Source: Bacillus sp. FSL K6-3431 (GTDB lineage Bacteria; Bacillota; Bacilli; Bacillales; Bacillaceae_C). From it: a stretch of 64,000 nucleotides of DNA. Shown here piece by piece: positions 18,193 through 26,278 of this stretch (positions are counted from its first letter, which is position 1; every line of letters starts with the position of its first letter). The notes beneath the pieces were generated by a model. The model did no database searches and was not told where the DNA came from. It was given only the letters and a program-made list of their open reading frames with translations. Both the position numbers and the translations under genes were made by a program. The DNA is taken from NCBI RefSeq assembly GCF_038002605.1, contig NZ_JBBOCT010000001.1:2790001-2854000 (forward strand), written 5' to 3'.

Positions 18193-18543
18193 TTACATTG
18201 GTTGTGGTTCTTTTTCTTCTGCAGGACGTCCGCCCATAAATTTCACTGAGTCTGCTAAAACTTCTGTAACATACACCCTCTTTCCAGTTTGATCTTCATA
18301 ATTTCTTGTTTGGATTTTTCCTATGATGCCAATAATGGATCCTTTCTCACAATACTTTGCTGTGTTTTCAGCTGTTTTGTTCCACAATGTACATAAAACA
18401 AAATCAGCATTCATTTCACCTTGCGTATTGCGATAGTGGCGATTTAAGGCTAGTGTGATGTTTAATACAGCCTTTCCCTCCACTGTATAGCGTAATTCTG
18501 GATCTTTCGTCATTCGGCCCACCAGTGTCACTTGATTGATCAT
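18193..18543 (-). CDS. ssbB: Single-stranded DNA-binding protein, short SsbB type
   Basis: The OB-fold signature is present from MINQVTLVGRMTKDPELRYT through LWNKTAENTAKYCEKGSIIGI and GGRPAEE. At 116 residues it lacks the acidic DDDIPF-like tail of the essential replication SSB, so it matches the SsbB (YwpH) class used in transformation. Synteny with ywpF supports this. RBS AAAGGAGTG precedes the ATG, and a promoter lies just upstream. Confidence 0.88.
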   Translation of the reverse strand: MINQVTLVGRMTKDPELRYTVEGKAVLNITLALNRHYRNTQGEMNADFVLCTLWNKTAENTAKYCEKGSIIGIIGKIQTRNYEDQTGKRVYVTEVLADSVKFMGGRPAEEKEPQPM

Positions 18544-18573
18544 TTTTTCACTCCTTTTTTGCGATGTATCTAC

Positions 18574-18602
18574 ATATTATTACAAGTTTTTTTCACTGTA
18601 AA
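18574..18602 (-). promoter_or_regulatory. SigA-type promoter of ssbB
   Basis: TTTACA (18597-18602) and TAATAT (18574-18579) lie 17 bases apart on the minus strand, about 30 bases upstream of the ssb start. Confidence 0.55.
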
Positions 18603-18774
18603 ATCGGCAAAATCCTTTTTCTAATCATAAAATTTGATAGAAATCGAATTTTATAGGCAGCTTTTCTTATTTCCAACCTTTTATCATTCATAGAAAACTT
18701 TGTTGCTAAAATTTTTTTAATGAATGCCTATGCTATGTTATAATTTTTAAAAGTGTATGAGGAGGCATTCTAAA

Positions 18775-19200
18775 GTGAAGACCTTTAAAGTTGTTGCTCT
18801 GCAGGTTCTTGGATCGACAGGAGCTCAGGATCTCCCATTAACAGATGGTTTAATCATTAATAAAGAAAATGAAGATGGTATGTGGATTATTGAATCTTTT
18901 ATTGATAAAAAATATGAAGCTTTATTTCAGCAAAAACGCGAAAGCAATGAAGACTTCAAAATTAGAGTGATCATTACTCATGCAGCAAATGATCCAGCTA
19001 CATTTACGGTGAAAGTTAATACGGTTAAACGGTTGGATACTCATATCTCTGTCTTATTTGAAGGTAAACTAAATAGGCGTCGCAATGAGTATTCCGAACT
19101 CCTCCTCAATAATTTAATTAAAGATGGCTACAGCGGGGAAGATCTCATTCAGGAATTCAAAAAAGGAATGAAGGAAAAAAAGCCCGTTTCTAATAATTAA
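18775..19200 (+). CDS. ywpF: YwpF-like family protein
   Basis: The sequence starting KTFKVVALQVLG and rich in beta strands matches the YwpF family of Bacillus, which has no established function. GTG 18775 is the likely start, because GAGGAGG lies 9 bases upstream; the in-frame ATG at 18757 overlaps that site. It is divergent from ssbB, as in B. subtilis. A TATAAT at 18739-18744 is a possible -10 box. A hairpin overlaps the 3' end of the gene. Confidence 0.8.
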   Translation: MKTFKVVALQVLGSTGAQDLPLTDGLIINKENEDGMWIIESFIDKKYEALFQQKRESNEDFKIRVIITHAANDPATFTVKVNTVKRLDTHISVLFEGKLNRRRNEYSELLLNNLIKDGYSGEDLIQEFKKGMKEKKPVSNN

Positions 19201-19216
19201 ATTAGTCGGGCTTTAA
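19183..19216 (+). terminator. Terminator overlapping the ywpF stop region
   Basis: AAAGCCCG pairs with CGGGCTTT around an AT-rich loop with a weaker inner stem. It probably also serves the opposing lipoprotein gene. Confidence 0.65.
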
Positions 19217-19256
19217 AATGAATAGAAATTATAAAAGCAAGATAAAACTCTTACCT

Positions 19257-19577
19257 TTATCTATTTTTGTCTTTGTTTTTGTCATTATCTAAATCGTTGC
19301 CATTTATGTTAGTATCATCCATGTTGGTGTCATTTGTAGTACCTTCATCCATTATATCATTGTTATCATTTGTAGTACCTTCATCCATCACATCGTTATT
19401 ATCATCATTTACACCGTTGTTATCGTTGACACCATTGTTATCGTTGACGCCATTGTCTTCTATCACTTCATTATCATTAGCTGGGGGCGGTGGCTCCTCG
19501 TTATTATTTGCACAACCTACAAGTAGCATGGAAGCAATGGCTGCTCCACCGATTAATTTTGTTACTTTTACATTCAT
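19257..19577 (-). CDS. Lipoprotein with Asn/Asp-rich repeats
   Basis: A lipoprotein signal (KLIGGAAIASMLLVGC, lipobox LVGC, Cys at about 22) is followed by a low-complexity acidic tail with three GVNDNN units and two DVMDEGTTNDN-like units. There is no folded domain. I start it at ATG 19577, with AAAGGAG upstream, rather than at 19607. It is probably a membrane-anchored, surface-exposed unstructured protein; function unknown. Repeat unit number may vary between strains. A family-2 structured repeat lies directly upstream. Confidence 0.7.
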   Translation of the reverse strand: MNVKVTKLIGGAAIASMLLVGCANNNEEPPPPANDNEVIEDNGVNDNNGVNDNNGVNDDNNDVMDEGTTNDNNDIMDEGTTNDTNMDDTNINGNDLDNDKNKDKNR

Positions 19578-19600
19578 TAGGTAAGCTCCTTTCAGATTTA

Positions 19601-19668
19601 GGCCCACATGAACATGATGTGGTCATATCGACTGTGCCACATGTCGTGGTTTTTTTTAGTCGATTATC
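19601..19668 (+). repeat. Family-2 structured repeat, copy 1
   Basis: Hairpin 1 is CCACAT with ATGTGG (within 19603-19622). The outer stem is ATCGACT (19627-19633) with AGTCGAT (19658-19664), seven perfect pairs, enclosing the inner hairpin CCAC-ATGTC-GTGG (19637-19649). It lies 24 bases upstream of the lipoprotein start, read antisense to it. The remainder of the gap to 20060 has no evident gene. Confidence 0.75.
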
Positions 19669-20060
19669 CTGTTTTTTGGACCTTGTAAGGTCTGTTATTA
19701 GCTTTCCCCAATTCGCCAAAATACACCATTAAATTTTCGAAAGTGGAAAAATAAATGATAGAAGCACTAAAGCTAGAGGAAAATAGGTATAGAAATTTTT
19801 TTTCCAATACTTTTTTTAGATATACAATTGCAACTGTTTGCTACTTGCACTATAATCATAATTTTTATTAGCTATAAAAGATTCAATGTAAAAATCGTCG
19901 CTGCGGCTGTGTATAAGTTAATCCAGCACAATATTGTAAATCTAAAAAAGCGATGAATTACGCCTATTTTGCTGTCAAAAATATTACCCCGCTTTTCCAT
20001 ATTCCTCACAAGGACATTATATAAAACGTACGGTTCATTAAAACGAACAGAAAAATAAAA

Positions 20061-20106
20061 ACATCCTCTTTGGACATAATATATAGCCCAAAGAGGATGT
20101 TTTTTG
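20061..20106 (-). terminator. Terminator of fabZ, bidirectional in form
   Basis: ACATCCTCTTTGG pairs with CCAAAGAGGATGT over a 14-base loop, with T runs on both strands. Confidence 0.85.
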
Positions 20107-20114
20107 CATTGTCA

Positions 20115-20540
20115 TTATTTTTCAAGAGCAAAAGTAATTTCTGCTTCACATACAGTTTCTCCATCAACTGTTGCTACAGCTTTACCTTTACCAATAGGCC
20201 CTTTAATACGAATAATTTCTACTTCGAGGCGTAGTTGATCTCCTGGTTTTACTTGACGTTTAAATCGGCATTTATCGATACCAGCAAAAAATGCTAATTT
20301 ACCGCGATTTTCTTCTTTGATAAGCATAGCTACAGCTCCTACTTGTGCCAATGCCTCAACAATCAGTACGCCTGGCATAACAGGATAATCTGGAAAATGA
20401 CCGTTAAAGAATTCTTCATTAGCAGTTACATTCTTAAGCCCTACTGCCTTTTTTCCTTCTTCAACTTCAGTGATTTTGTCAATCAATAAAAAAGGATAAC
20501 GGTGTGGAATAATTTCTTTAATTTGCTGAATATCAAGCAT
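20115..20540 (-). CDS. fabZ: 3-hydroxyacyl-[acyl-carrier-protein] dehydratase
   Basis: This cytosolic fatty-acid-synthesis enzyme dehydrates 3-hydroxyacyl-ACP to trans-2-enoyl-ACP. The hot-dog-fold signature [20 protein letters not shown] contains the catalytic His near residue 48 and Glu near 62. Length 141 is typical. The ATG at 20540 has GGAGG 8 bases upstream. The gene keeps its B. subtilis position beyond flhP. Confidence 0.96.
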   Translation of the reverse strand: MLDIQQIKEIIPHRYPFLLIDKITEVEEGKKAVGLKNVTANEEFFNGHFPDYPVMPGVLIVEALAQVGAVAMLIKEENRGKLAFFAGIDKCRFKRQVKPGDQLRLEVEIIRIKGPIGKGKAVATVDGETVCEAEITFALEK

Positions 20541-20668
20541 ATGTAAAACCTCCAGAATAAAATTTAAAAAGTATGAAAGCGCCGGTCAGTAAAACAAAAC
20601 TGCTGCATTCACCATCTACCCAAATCTTGTGAGCCCAGATAGCCTTTCAGCTATACAGTAATATAACA

Positions 20669-20701
20669 CATAAATGTGATGGTTGCGCTATCACATTTAT
20701 G
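20669..20701. other. Long inverted repeat upstream of fabZ
   Basis: CATAAATGTGAT and ATCACATTTATG form a perfect 12-bp inverted repeat around nine bases, 129 bases upstream of the fabZ start. No T run follows on either strand, so it is not a standard terminator. It could be an operator or part of a leader RNA; it does not resemble the FapR site. Confidence 0.6.
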
Positions 20702-20726
20702 AGTAGAAGAACTATAAATCAAACAA

Positions 20727-20756
20727 AAATAAGGAAGACTTTCACTTCCTTATTTT
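20727..20756 (-). terminator. Terminator of the EpuA-like gene
   Basis: AAAATAAGGAAG pairs with CTTCCTTATTTT and is followed by TTTTTG on the minus strand. It overlaps the stop codon of the gene at 20750. Confidence 0.8.
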
Positions 20757-21034
20757 TTCTCAGTAACTAAGTCAATAATATGCGTCCATGTTGTTTTTTG
20801 CAAAGCATCTTTAGGCTTGCCATCTCCTAGCACACCATAGCCTACCATTATTCCCGCAACAAGACTTAGTACTGTTAATATTATAATCAGAAAAACACGA
20901 AGCCAAATCGGAATCAGTCTGATCCTAATCCGTTTCGATATTTTCGTTTCCTTTTTTATCTTTGCTGGTAGTTTCTTCTTATTCAATTTTTCTCTTGTTT
21001 GAACAGCTGCTTGGCTGATTTGTTTAGCCACCAT
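20750..21034 (-). CDS. EpuA-like small membrane protein ('RNA polymerase subunit beta' family label)
   Basis: This is a 94-residue protein with a very basic N-terminus and one strong membrane helix (IPIWLRVFLIIILTVLSLVA), then VGYGVLGDGKP and TWTHIIDLV. The combination RLIPIWLRV plus GYGVLGDG is characteristic of a Firmicute family that databases often label DNA-directed RNA polymerase subunit beta (EpuA); the label is historical and no polymerase role is implied by this sequence. It follows flhP, as is usual in Bacillus. RBS AAAGGAG is present. Confidence 0.7.
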   Translation of the reverse strand: MVAKQISQAAVQTREKLNKKKLPAKIKKETKISKRIRIRLIPIWLRVFLIIILTVLSLVAGIMVGYGVLGDGKPKDALQKTTWTHIIDLVTEKK

Positions 21035-21136
21035 ATGATAAACTCCTTTAATCCAACTTTGACATACTAACTATCAAACTAGGATTGAAACTATTGATCA
21101 CTCATCAATTTTGATTTTATCATATCATACCACATT

Positions 21137-21976
21137 TTAGCGAATGCCGTTTACAAGTCCCATCATTTGATCTGATAAGGATATTGACTTAGATTGAAAT
21201 TGCAAAGCTCTTTGCACGTTTACCATTTCCGTCATTTCTTTACTCAAGTCCACATTTGAAGCTTCGAGTGCTCCTTGCTGAACAGAAACCTGATTTCGCC
21301 CAGCTCCAGCCAATTCCGTATAAATAAGTGCAGGATCGACGCCAGGCTGTAAGTTCTCTGGAAGTCCGAGTAAATTACTTCCCTTTTGCTCCATAAACTG
21401 CGGTTTGTTCATCGCCACTATGCCTAGGTTAGATGTCACCTGTTGGCCATTATCAGCTTGAGCTTGAAAAACACCATTGTTAAAAATAGTAAATGACTTA
21501 TATTGATCTGAGAAAATAATATTATTATTTTGTTCATCTAGTACTGGATGACCTTCTTCAGTTACAAGCATCATTTCATTATTTCCCGTCGGTGCGAGAT
21601 ACAATGCTCCATTCCTTGTAAAACGAATAGCAGATTGATCATTTTCTTGGACGCGAATTTTTAAAAATTGATTTTCTTCTGTAAAAGCTAAATCAAGCGG
21701 TCGATCTGTATTTTTTATTGCTCCTTGCTGCAATACCATGACTGATTTTGAGATTTTAGCACCTACACCCTGGCGAATGCCAAACGGAGTAAGACGACCA
21801 ACCTCTTTTTCTTCTGTTGGTTGGTTATTCACATGTTGATAAACCATTTCAGAAAAAGATACATCTCTTTTTTTATAGCCATTTGTTTGTGCATTAGCTA
21901 TGTTATTGCTGATGGCATCAAATTGTTTTTGTAATTGACCGATTGTATTGACTGCAGTTGTCATAGATCTTGTCAT
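21137..21976 (-). CDS. flhP: Flagellar hook-basal body (rod) protein FlhP
   Basis: The protein carries the N-terminal flagellar rod signature (TTAVNTIGQLQKQFDAISNN, then NAQTNGYKKRDVSF) and the C-terminal coiled segment (VDLSKEMTEMVNVQRALQF) shared by FlgF/FlgG proteins. In B. subtilis FlhO and FlhP build the distal rod outside the membrane. It lies 36 bases downstream of flhO, in one operon; RBS AAGGAGA. Confidence 0.92.
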   Translation of the reverse strand: MTRSMTTAVNTIGQLQKQFDAISNNIANAQTNGYKKRDVSFSEMVYQHVNNQPTEEKEVGRLTPFGIRQGVGAKISKSVMVLQQGAIKNTDRPLDLAFTEENQFLKIRVQENDQSAIRFTRNGALYLAPTGNNEMMLVTEEGHPVLDEQNNNIIFSDQYKSFTIFNNGVFQAQADNGQQVTSNLGIVAMNKPQFMEQKGSNLLGLPENLQPGVDPALIYTELAGAGRNQVSVQQGALEASNVDLSKEMTEMVNVQRALQFQSKSISLSDQMMGLVNGIR

Positions 21977-22012
21977 ATGCCTGTCTCCTTATTATTAGCA
22001 ATTCTTGGCATA

Positions 22013-22792
22013 TTAACCATTCACTCTGCCAACTTCATTCACTGTTTTTTCCATACTGCGATCGTAGGCTTGAAGAATTTTTTGATTCGCTTCGAATGCT
22101 CTGTAAGCCGTAAGCATCTCTGTCATTGTCCTCGAGGGATCTACTGTAGAGCCTTCGATAAAACCTTGTGAGACGCTATAAGCATTAGCAATATCCAATG
22201 GTATCCCGTCTTCTGTACGGAACAATCCATTTCCTTCTTTTATTAATGCTTCTGGATTTTCCGTTGTCACGATACCAAGTCGGGCAACTTGCTCCCCGTT
22301 TTCTTCAATATTGCCATTACGATCGACGGTAAATTGATCACTATTTAACGTAATCCGATTACCATTCTCGTCAAGCACTGGCCAACCACCATCCGTCGTC
22401 AGTAAGCCCTCTGCATCAATTGTAAATCTTCCATTTCGTGTATATTTAGTCTCATCTCCATTTTCCACAGTGAAAAACACAGGATCACCAGCTGTATCTG
22501 TAAGCGCCAAGTCTGTTAGGAGATCCGTTTGTCTTTGGTCTCCTTGGACAAAACGAGGAATGGTTTCCTGCATATATACTCCTGTATTAATGGAACCAAC
22601 TTGTTTAGCATTTTTATTACCATTTGTAGAAGTTTCGAAACGGCTAAGAAGCATTTCTGGAAATGCCCGGATAGCAGCTTGATCTTCCTTAAATCCCGCT
22701 GTATTTACATTAGCCATATTATTTGTCAGCAAATCTGTTTTACGTTGTTGGGCATACATCCCTGAAGCTGCTGTATAAAAACCTCGTAACAT
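22013..22792 (-). CDS. flhO: Flagellar hook-basal body (rod) protein FlhO
   Basis: The start MLRGFYTAASGMYAQQRKTD with NNMANVNTAGFKED is the FlgF/FlgG-type rod motif, and VDPSRTMTEMLTAYRAFEAN is the paired C-terminal helix. It is paralogous to the next gene and precedes it, as in B. subtilis. ATG 22792 has GAGGTGA upstream. The pair implies that the organism makes flagella, although the main flagellar operon is not in the window. Confidence 0.92.
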   Translation of the reverse strand: MLRGFYTAASGMYAQQRKTDLLTNNMANVNTAGFKEDQAAIRAFPEMLLSRFETSTNGNKNAKQVGSINTGVYMQETIPRFVQGDQRQTDLLTDLALTDTAGDPVFFTVENGDETKYTRNGRFTIDAEGLLTTDGGWPVLDENGNRITLNSDQFTVDRNGNIEENGEQVARLGIVTTENPEALIKEGNGLFRTEDGIPLDIANAYSVSQGFIEGSTVDPSRTMTEMLTAYRAFEANQKILQAYDRSMEKTVNEVGRVNG

Positions 22793-22933
22793 TCAATCAC
22801 CTCAATACAATTGTTCGTTCAAGCAACACAGTATTTTTCCTCCTGTATTACATACTTCTTTATATATCGGTCTGTTATTAGGATTTCTTAGGAAATCCTA
22901 TCTTTTTTTGATTAAAGACTATGAAGTTTACGT

Positions 22934-23938
22934 TTATACGAAATTTCGACGTGCAATCCTATCCATGTTTTCAAGCATGATACCAGTTCCAATCGCAACA
23001 GAATCCATTGGTTGTTCCGCTACTAGAACAGGAACTTTTAATTCTTCCGCTAATAATTGATCAATACCATGCAGAAGCGCGCCGCCACCTGTTATGATTA
23101 CCCCACGATCGATAATATCAGCAGATAGTTCTGGTGGCGTTTTTTCTAAGACATTCTTCGCAGCCTGTACAATAACATCCACAGATTCACGAAGTGCCGC
23201 TTCTATTTCTTTAGAATAAACAGTTATCGTTCTCGGCAGTCCACTCACCATATCGCGTCCGCGGATTTCCATTTCTTCGTTACGTGCTCCAGGGAAAACA
23301 GTACCAATATTAATTTTGATATTTTCAGATGTTCTTTCACCAATCAATAGCTTGTACTCTTTTTTCACATAGTTCAAAATTTCGTTGTCAAAGTTATCTC
23401 CAGCCATTTTAATGGATGAGGAAGTTACAATATCGCCCATTGATAATACAGCTACATCTGTCGTTCCTCCTCCGATATCAACAACCATATTTCCGCTTGG
23501 TTCAAATATATCCATGCCAGCGCCTATAGCTGCAACTTTCGGTTCTTCTTCAAGATAAATCTTTTTACCACCACTTTTTTCTGCTGCTTCCCTTATTGCT
23601 TTTTGCTCTACGCTCGTAATATTAGTCGGACAACAAATTAAAATACGTGGTTTTGATAAAAAACCCTTTACATTTAATTTATTGATAAAGTGCTTTAACA
23701 TTGCTTCTGTCACATCAAAATCAGCAATGACACCGTCTTTTAAAGGGCGGATTGCCACGATATTTCCTGGCGTACGACCAACCATTTTCCTTGCCTCTTC
23801 CCCCACTGCCAAAACTTTATTTGTATTTCGATCAATTGCTACAACTGATGGCTCATTTAAAACAATCCCTTGTCCTTTTACGTGTATTAACACATTCGCA
23901 GTCCCTAAATCAATTCCGATATCCTTTGCAAACATCAA
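22934..23938 (-). CDS. mbl: Rod-shape-determining protein Mbl (MreB paralogue)
   Basis: This actin-like ATPase forms membrane-associated filaments that guide cell-wall elongation. Phosphate loops are visible as IGIDLGTANVLIH and DIGGGTTDVAVLSMG, and the adenosine motif as ITGGGALLHGIDQL. It is called Mbl rather than MreB from its position between spoIIID and flhO, the B. subtilis arrangement. There are two adjacent ATG codons at the start; GGGG lies just upstream. Confidence 0.93.
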   Translation of the reverse strand: MMFAKDIGIDLGTANVLIHVKGQGIVLNEPSVVAIDRNTNKVLAVGEEARKMVGRTPGNIVAIRPLKDGVIADFDVTEAMLKHFINKLNVKGFLSKPRILICCPTNITSVEQKAIREAAEKSGGKKIYLEEEPKVAAIGAGMDIFEPSGNMVVDIGGGTTDVAVLSMGDIVTSSSIKMAGDNFDNEILNYVKKEYKLLIGERTSENIKINIGTVFPGARNEEMEIRGRDMVSGLPRTITVYSKEIEAALRESVDVIVQAAKNVLEKTPPELSADIIDRGVIITGGGALLHGIDQLLAEELKVPVLVAEQPMDSVAIGTGIMLENMDRIARRNFV

Positions 23939-24110
23939 AAAACCCCTACTTTCACAATTTTCTTATTTATCATTTTTTTCATATGTCTAAAGTCATAGTT
24001 ATTGATTTCCCTAATTGTTTATTTTACCATATTCATGCTATAAAAAGGAATGAAGCTAGTAAAAAAGATTGACATTTTTTCTAATAACAGAACTTAATTT
24101 TTTTATCCAT

Positions 24111-24138
24111 AAAAAAGAAGGCGGGTTATCGCCTTCTT
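24111..24138 (-). terminator. Terminator of spoIIID
   Basis: AAGAAGGCG pairs with CGCCTTCTT around six bases and is followed by TTTTTAT on the minus strand. Confidence 0.9.
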
Positions 24139-24149
24139 AACATGTTGGA

Positions 24150-24422
24150 CTATTTTACTGGTTCACCTTCAACCTCTTTTCTTCTATACTTTTGTTTTGT
24201 TGCTTCTCCTCCACGTAAATGTCTAATTGACTTATGATAGTCCAAAATGTTTTTAACCTCATAGGCCAAATCAGGATTGATCTCCGGTAATCGCTCTGTT
24301 AAATCTTTATGAACTGTACTTTTAGATACGCCAAATTCCTTGGCAATAACACGAACCGTTTTTCTTGTCTCCACGATATACCTGCCTATCTTGATCGTTC
24401 GCTCTTTGATGTAATCGTGCAC
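24150..24422 (-). CDS. spoIIID: Sporulation transcription factor SpoIIID
   Basis: It is a mother-cell DNA-binding regulator that adjusts the sigma-E regulon and helps switch on sigma-K. The sequence is nearly that of B. subtilis SpoIIID, including the helix-turn-helix VRVIAKEFGVSKSTVHKDL and the basic C-terminal segment RHLRGGEATKQKYRRKE. The start is GTG 24422, as in B. subtilis, with GGAGGG upstream. Confidence 0.96.
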   Translation of the reverse strand: MHDYIKERTIKIGRYIVETRKTVRVIAKEFGVSKSTVHKDLTERLPEINPDLAYEVKNILDYHKSIRHLRGGEATKQKYRRKEVEGEPVK

Positions 24423-24815
24423 ACCACTCGCCCTCCTTGAATTGGATGAGAGGAGTGTGAAATGAGACTCGTCTTTTTATAATAAAGTTAGTATGCTCTT
24501 GGGTACATTGTCCATCAGCAACATGCGCAACAGGGGAATAAGTAGCAAAAGGCTATATATTAATTACGATCCATTTTTCAGTAGATGAACAAATATATTA
24601 CTGAATATACAGTCTCGATCAACGATTCCTCACCTCAAACACTCTCTTTTTAAATACAGTTTGTATATACTTATTTGTCCGAGTACAAATATATGCTCAA
24701 ATATCCCAAACTGATTGAATGTTGTGTTATTTAATTTGGTTTGAAATAATCATTAGTAAAAATATTTCTAATGATTATTTCCCGAGAAATATGTCGAAGT
24801 TATTTTCAAAACAAA
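24423..24815. other. AT-rich intergenic region without a recognisable gene
   Basis: About 390 bases separate spoIIID from the spoIIQ terminator. It must hold the spoIIID promoter; I could not pick a sigma-E site with confidence, and no open frame stands out. Confidence 0.4.
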
Positions 24816-24846
24816 AAAAGACAGGACCCTTTAGGCCTGCCTGACG
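24810..24846 (-). terminator. Terminator of spoIIQ
   Basis: GGCAGGCC and GGGTCCTGTC form a stem with a small bulge, followed by TTTTTTT on the minus strand. Confidence 0.75.
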
Positions 24847-24859
24847 CGAATTTTATCGC

Positions 24860-25762
24860 TTAATTTGTTTTTGGTTCAGGATTATTAGCATTATTTGTTT
24901 CTTGATCAGATATGCTGTCTGATGTTTCTTCATCGGATACATTGTCTGATGCATCTTTCTCTTCTTGAGATACATTGTCTGACGCATCTTTTTCTTCTTG
25001 TGATGCATTGTCTATTGCATCTTCCTCAGATACATTTTCAGAATCAGATTTCTCTGGTACACCTGTCGTATCCGTATTTTCTAGTGCAGTTACCGGTTGT
25101 CCAAAAAACGTAAGTGGATTAACTGCTTTGCTTTCCTTACGAATTTCAAAATGAACATGGTTTTCAGCGGCTTTATTCAATTGGCTTGTACTAGACGTTG
25201 CAAGCACATCCCCTTGTTTAACCTTGTCTCCCGCTTTTACTTTAATGTCCTTTACCGCTTGGTATACAGTCATAATGCCTTTTTCGTGCTCAATTTCAAT
25301 CACATTACCTAGTAATGAATCTTGTCTGACTGCTGCTACTTTTCCACTAAGTGCTGATACTACTTTAAATTCTTTCCCCTCTGATTGAGCAATATCAAGC
25401 CCAAGACTAGGACGATAAGTGTTCCCATCAACGATTAGTGCACTTTCTTGCTTTTCCTCGGACGCAGTGGCATCAAAAAACTCTGTAATAACTTTTACAT
25501 CGTCTTCGTTTTGTACTGGCATTGCAAAGTTTTCAAAAGATTGATTGACTTCAATAGAAGGTTCTTCTGTATTTTCACCAACCAAACTCTGTCCCGGATC
25601 TGCTACTTCAGGTCCCTTTGCCTTGTCCATTCCACTTGTTTGATACCAAACAATCATAGAAATGAGCAATGCCGCACTAACTAAATAAACTGCTGGAAAT
25701 ACCCAACGCTTTTTAAAGAATTTTCTTACTTGAGAAGATTGATTCTTTTCTTCCTCTCTCAT
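24860..25762 (-). CDS. spoIIQ: Forespore engulfment protein SpoIIQ (degenerate M23/LytM)
   Basis: A basic cytoplasmic start and one membrane helix (about residues 18-40) precede a LytM domain (about 115-225). The first metal-ligand histidine is replaced (SLGLD instead of HxGxD) while HVHFEIRK is intact, the same defect as in B. subtilis SpoIIQ, which binds SpoIIIAH across the septal space rather than cutting wall. The C-terminal about 70 residues are a low-complexity tail with repeated EEKDASDNVSQ units, longer than usual. ATG 25762 is chosen for GAGGTG 6 bases upstream. Confidence 0.93.
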   Translation of the reverse strand: MREEEKNQSSQVRKFFKKRWVFPAVYLVSAALLISMIVWYQTSGMDKAKGPEVADPGQSLVGENTEEPSIEVNQSFENFAMPVQNEDDVKVITEFFDATASEEKQESALIVDGNTYRPSLGLDIAQSEGKEFKVVSALSGKVAAVRQDSLLGNVIEIEHEKGIMTVYQAVKDIKVKAGDKVKQGDVLATSSTSQLNKAAENHVHFEIRKESKAVNPLTFFGQPVTALENTDTTGVPEKSDSENVSEEDAIDNASQEEKDASDNVSQEEKDASDNVSDEETSDSISDQETNNANNPEPKTN

Positions 25763-25820
25763 TTTCATCACCTCTAGGTTCATTCTGAACAGAAAAACAG
25801 AATTATATACTTAACATTAA

Positions 25821-25851
25821 AAATTTCGCCATTTAGTTTTCGACAAATGAC
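25821..25851 (-). promoter_or_regulatory. Candidate sigma-F promoter of spoIIQ
   Basis: GGCGAAATT (within 25821-25830, minus strand) fits the sigma-F -10 pattern GGNNANANT; GTCAT (25847-25851), 16 bases upstream, is a weak -35. Sigma-F control is established for spoIIQ in B. subtilis. Confidence 0.4.
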
Positions 25852-26037
25852 AGAAATTATACTAAAGAAAGTGATATGGACTCATTTTCCAGTTTATATT
25901 TAGCAGGTAACCATCTATACCTAGGTTGCCGCATACGACTGTGAGAAACTCTTTAATATGATTGAGGGAATAATACATTGAATAGATCTAAAATTGCGTG
26001 GGGCGGAATCTAAACCTTGCAGGGGGGGTATTTCATT

Positions 26038-26200
26038 GAGTGGCTTGTATTTCCCACGAGTGCATTTACGCTGAGTGGCTTGTATTTCCCACGAGTGGCT
26101 CACATTTACGCTGAGTGGCTTGTATTTCCCACGAGTGGCTCATATTTCCGCTGAGTGGCTTGTATTTCGCTCAAGTGGCTCGTATTTTCGCTGAGTGGCT
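26038..26200 (-). repeat. Tandem array D: 9 monomers in minus orientation
   Basis: On the plus strand the core reads GAGTGGCT, the complement of AGCCACTC, starting at 26038, 26058 (truncated), 26073, 26093, 26113, 26133, 26153, 26173 and 26193. The period is 20 bases except for one 5-base deletion. Two fillers alternate (TGTATTTCCCAC and CACATTTACGCT types), so the higher-order unit is 40 bp. It lies beyond the spoIID terminator. The rest of the 25763-26228 gap contains only the spoIIQ promoter region. Confidence 0.95.
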
Positions 26201-26228
26201 TACAATCTATTATTAGTTGACTTATTTC

Positions 26229-26274
26229 AATAAAAAAAAAACGCTAATTCCTAGTTTTCGGGGAATTAGCGCTT
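26229..26274 (-). terminator. Terminator of spoIID
   Basis: CGCTAATTC and GAATTAGCG enclose a short loop; a run of T (complement of the A run at 26231-26240) follows on the minus strand. Confidence 0.88.
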
Positions 26275-26278
26275 CTTG

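Noticed and set aside
24860..25762. SpoIIQ as an active M23 endopeptidase.
   Set aside because: The first metal-binding His is replaced by Ser in SLGLD, as in the non-catalytic B. subtilis protein.
25921..26103. A 60-residue minus-strand frame in array D.
   Set aside because: It is made largely of repeat DNA, has no ribosome-binding site and no plausible composition.
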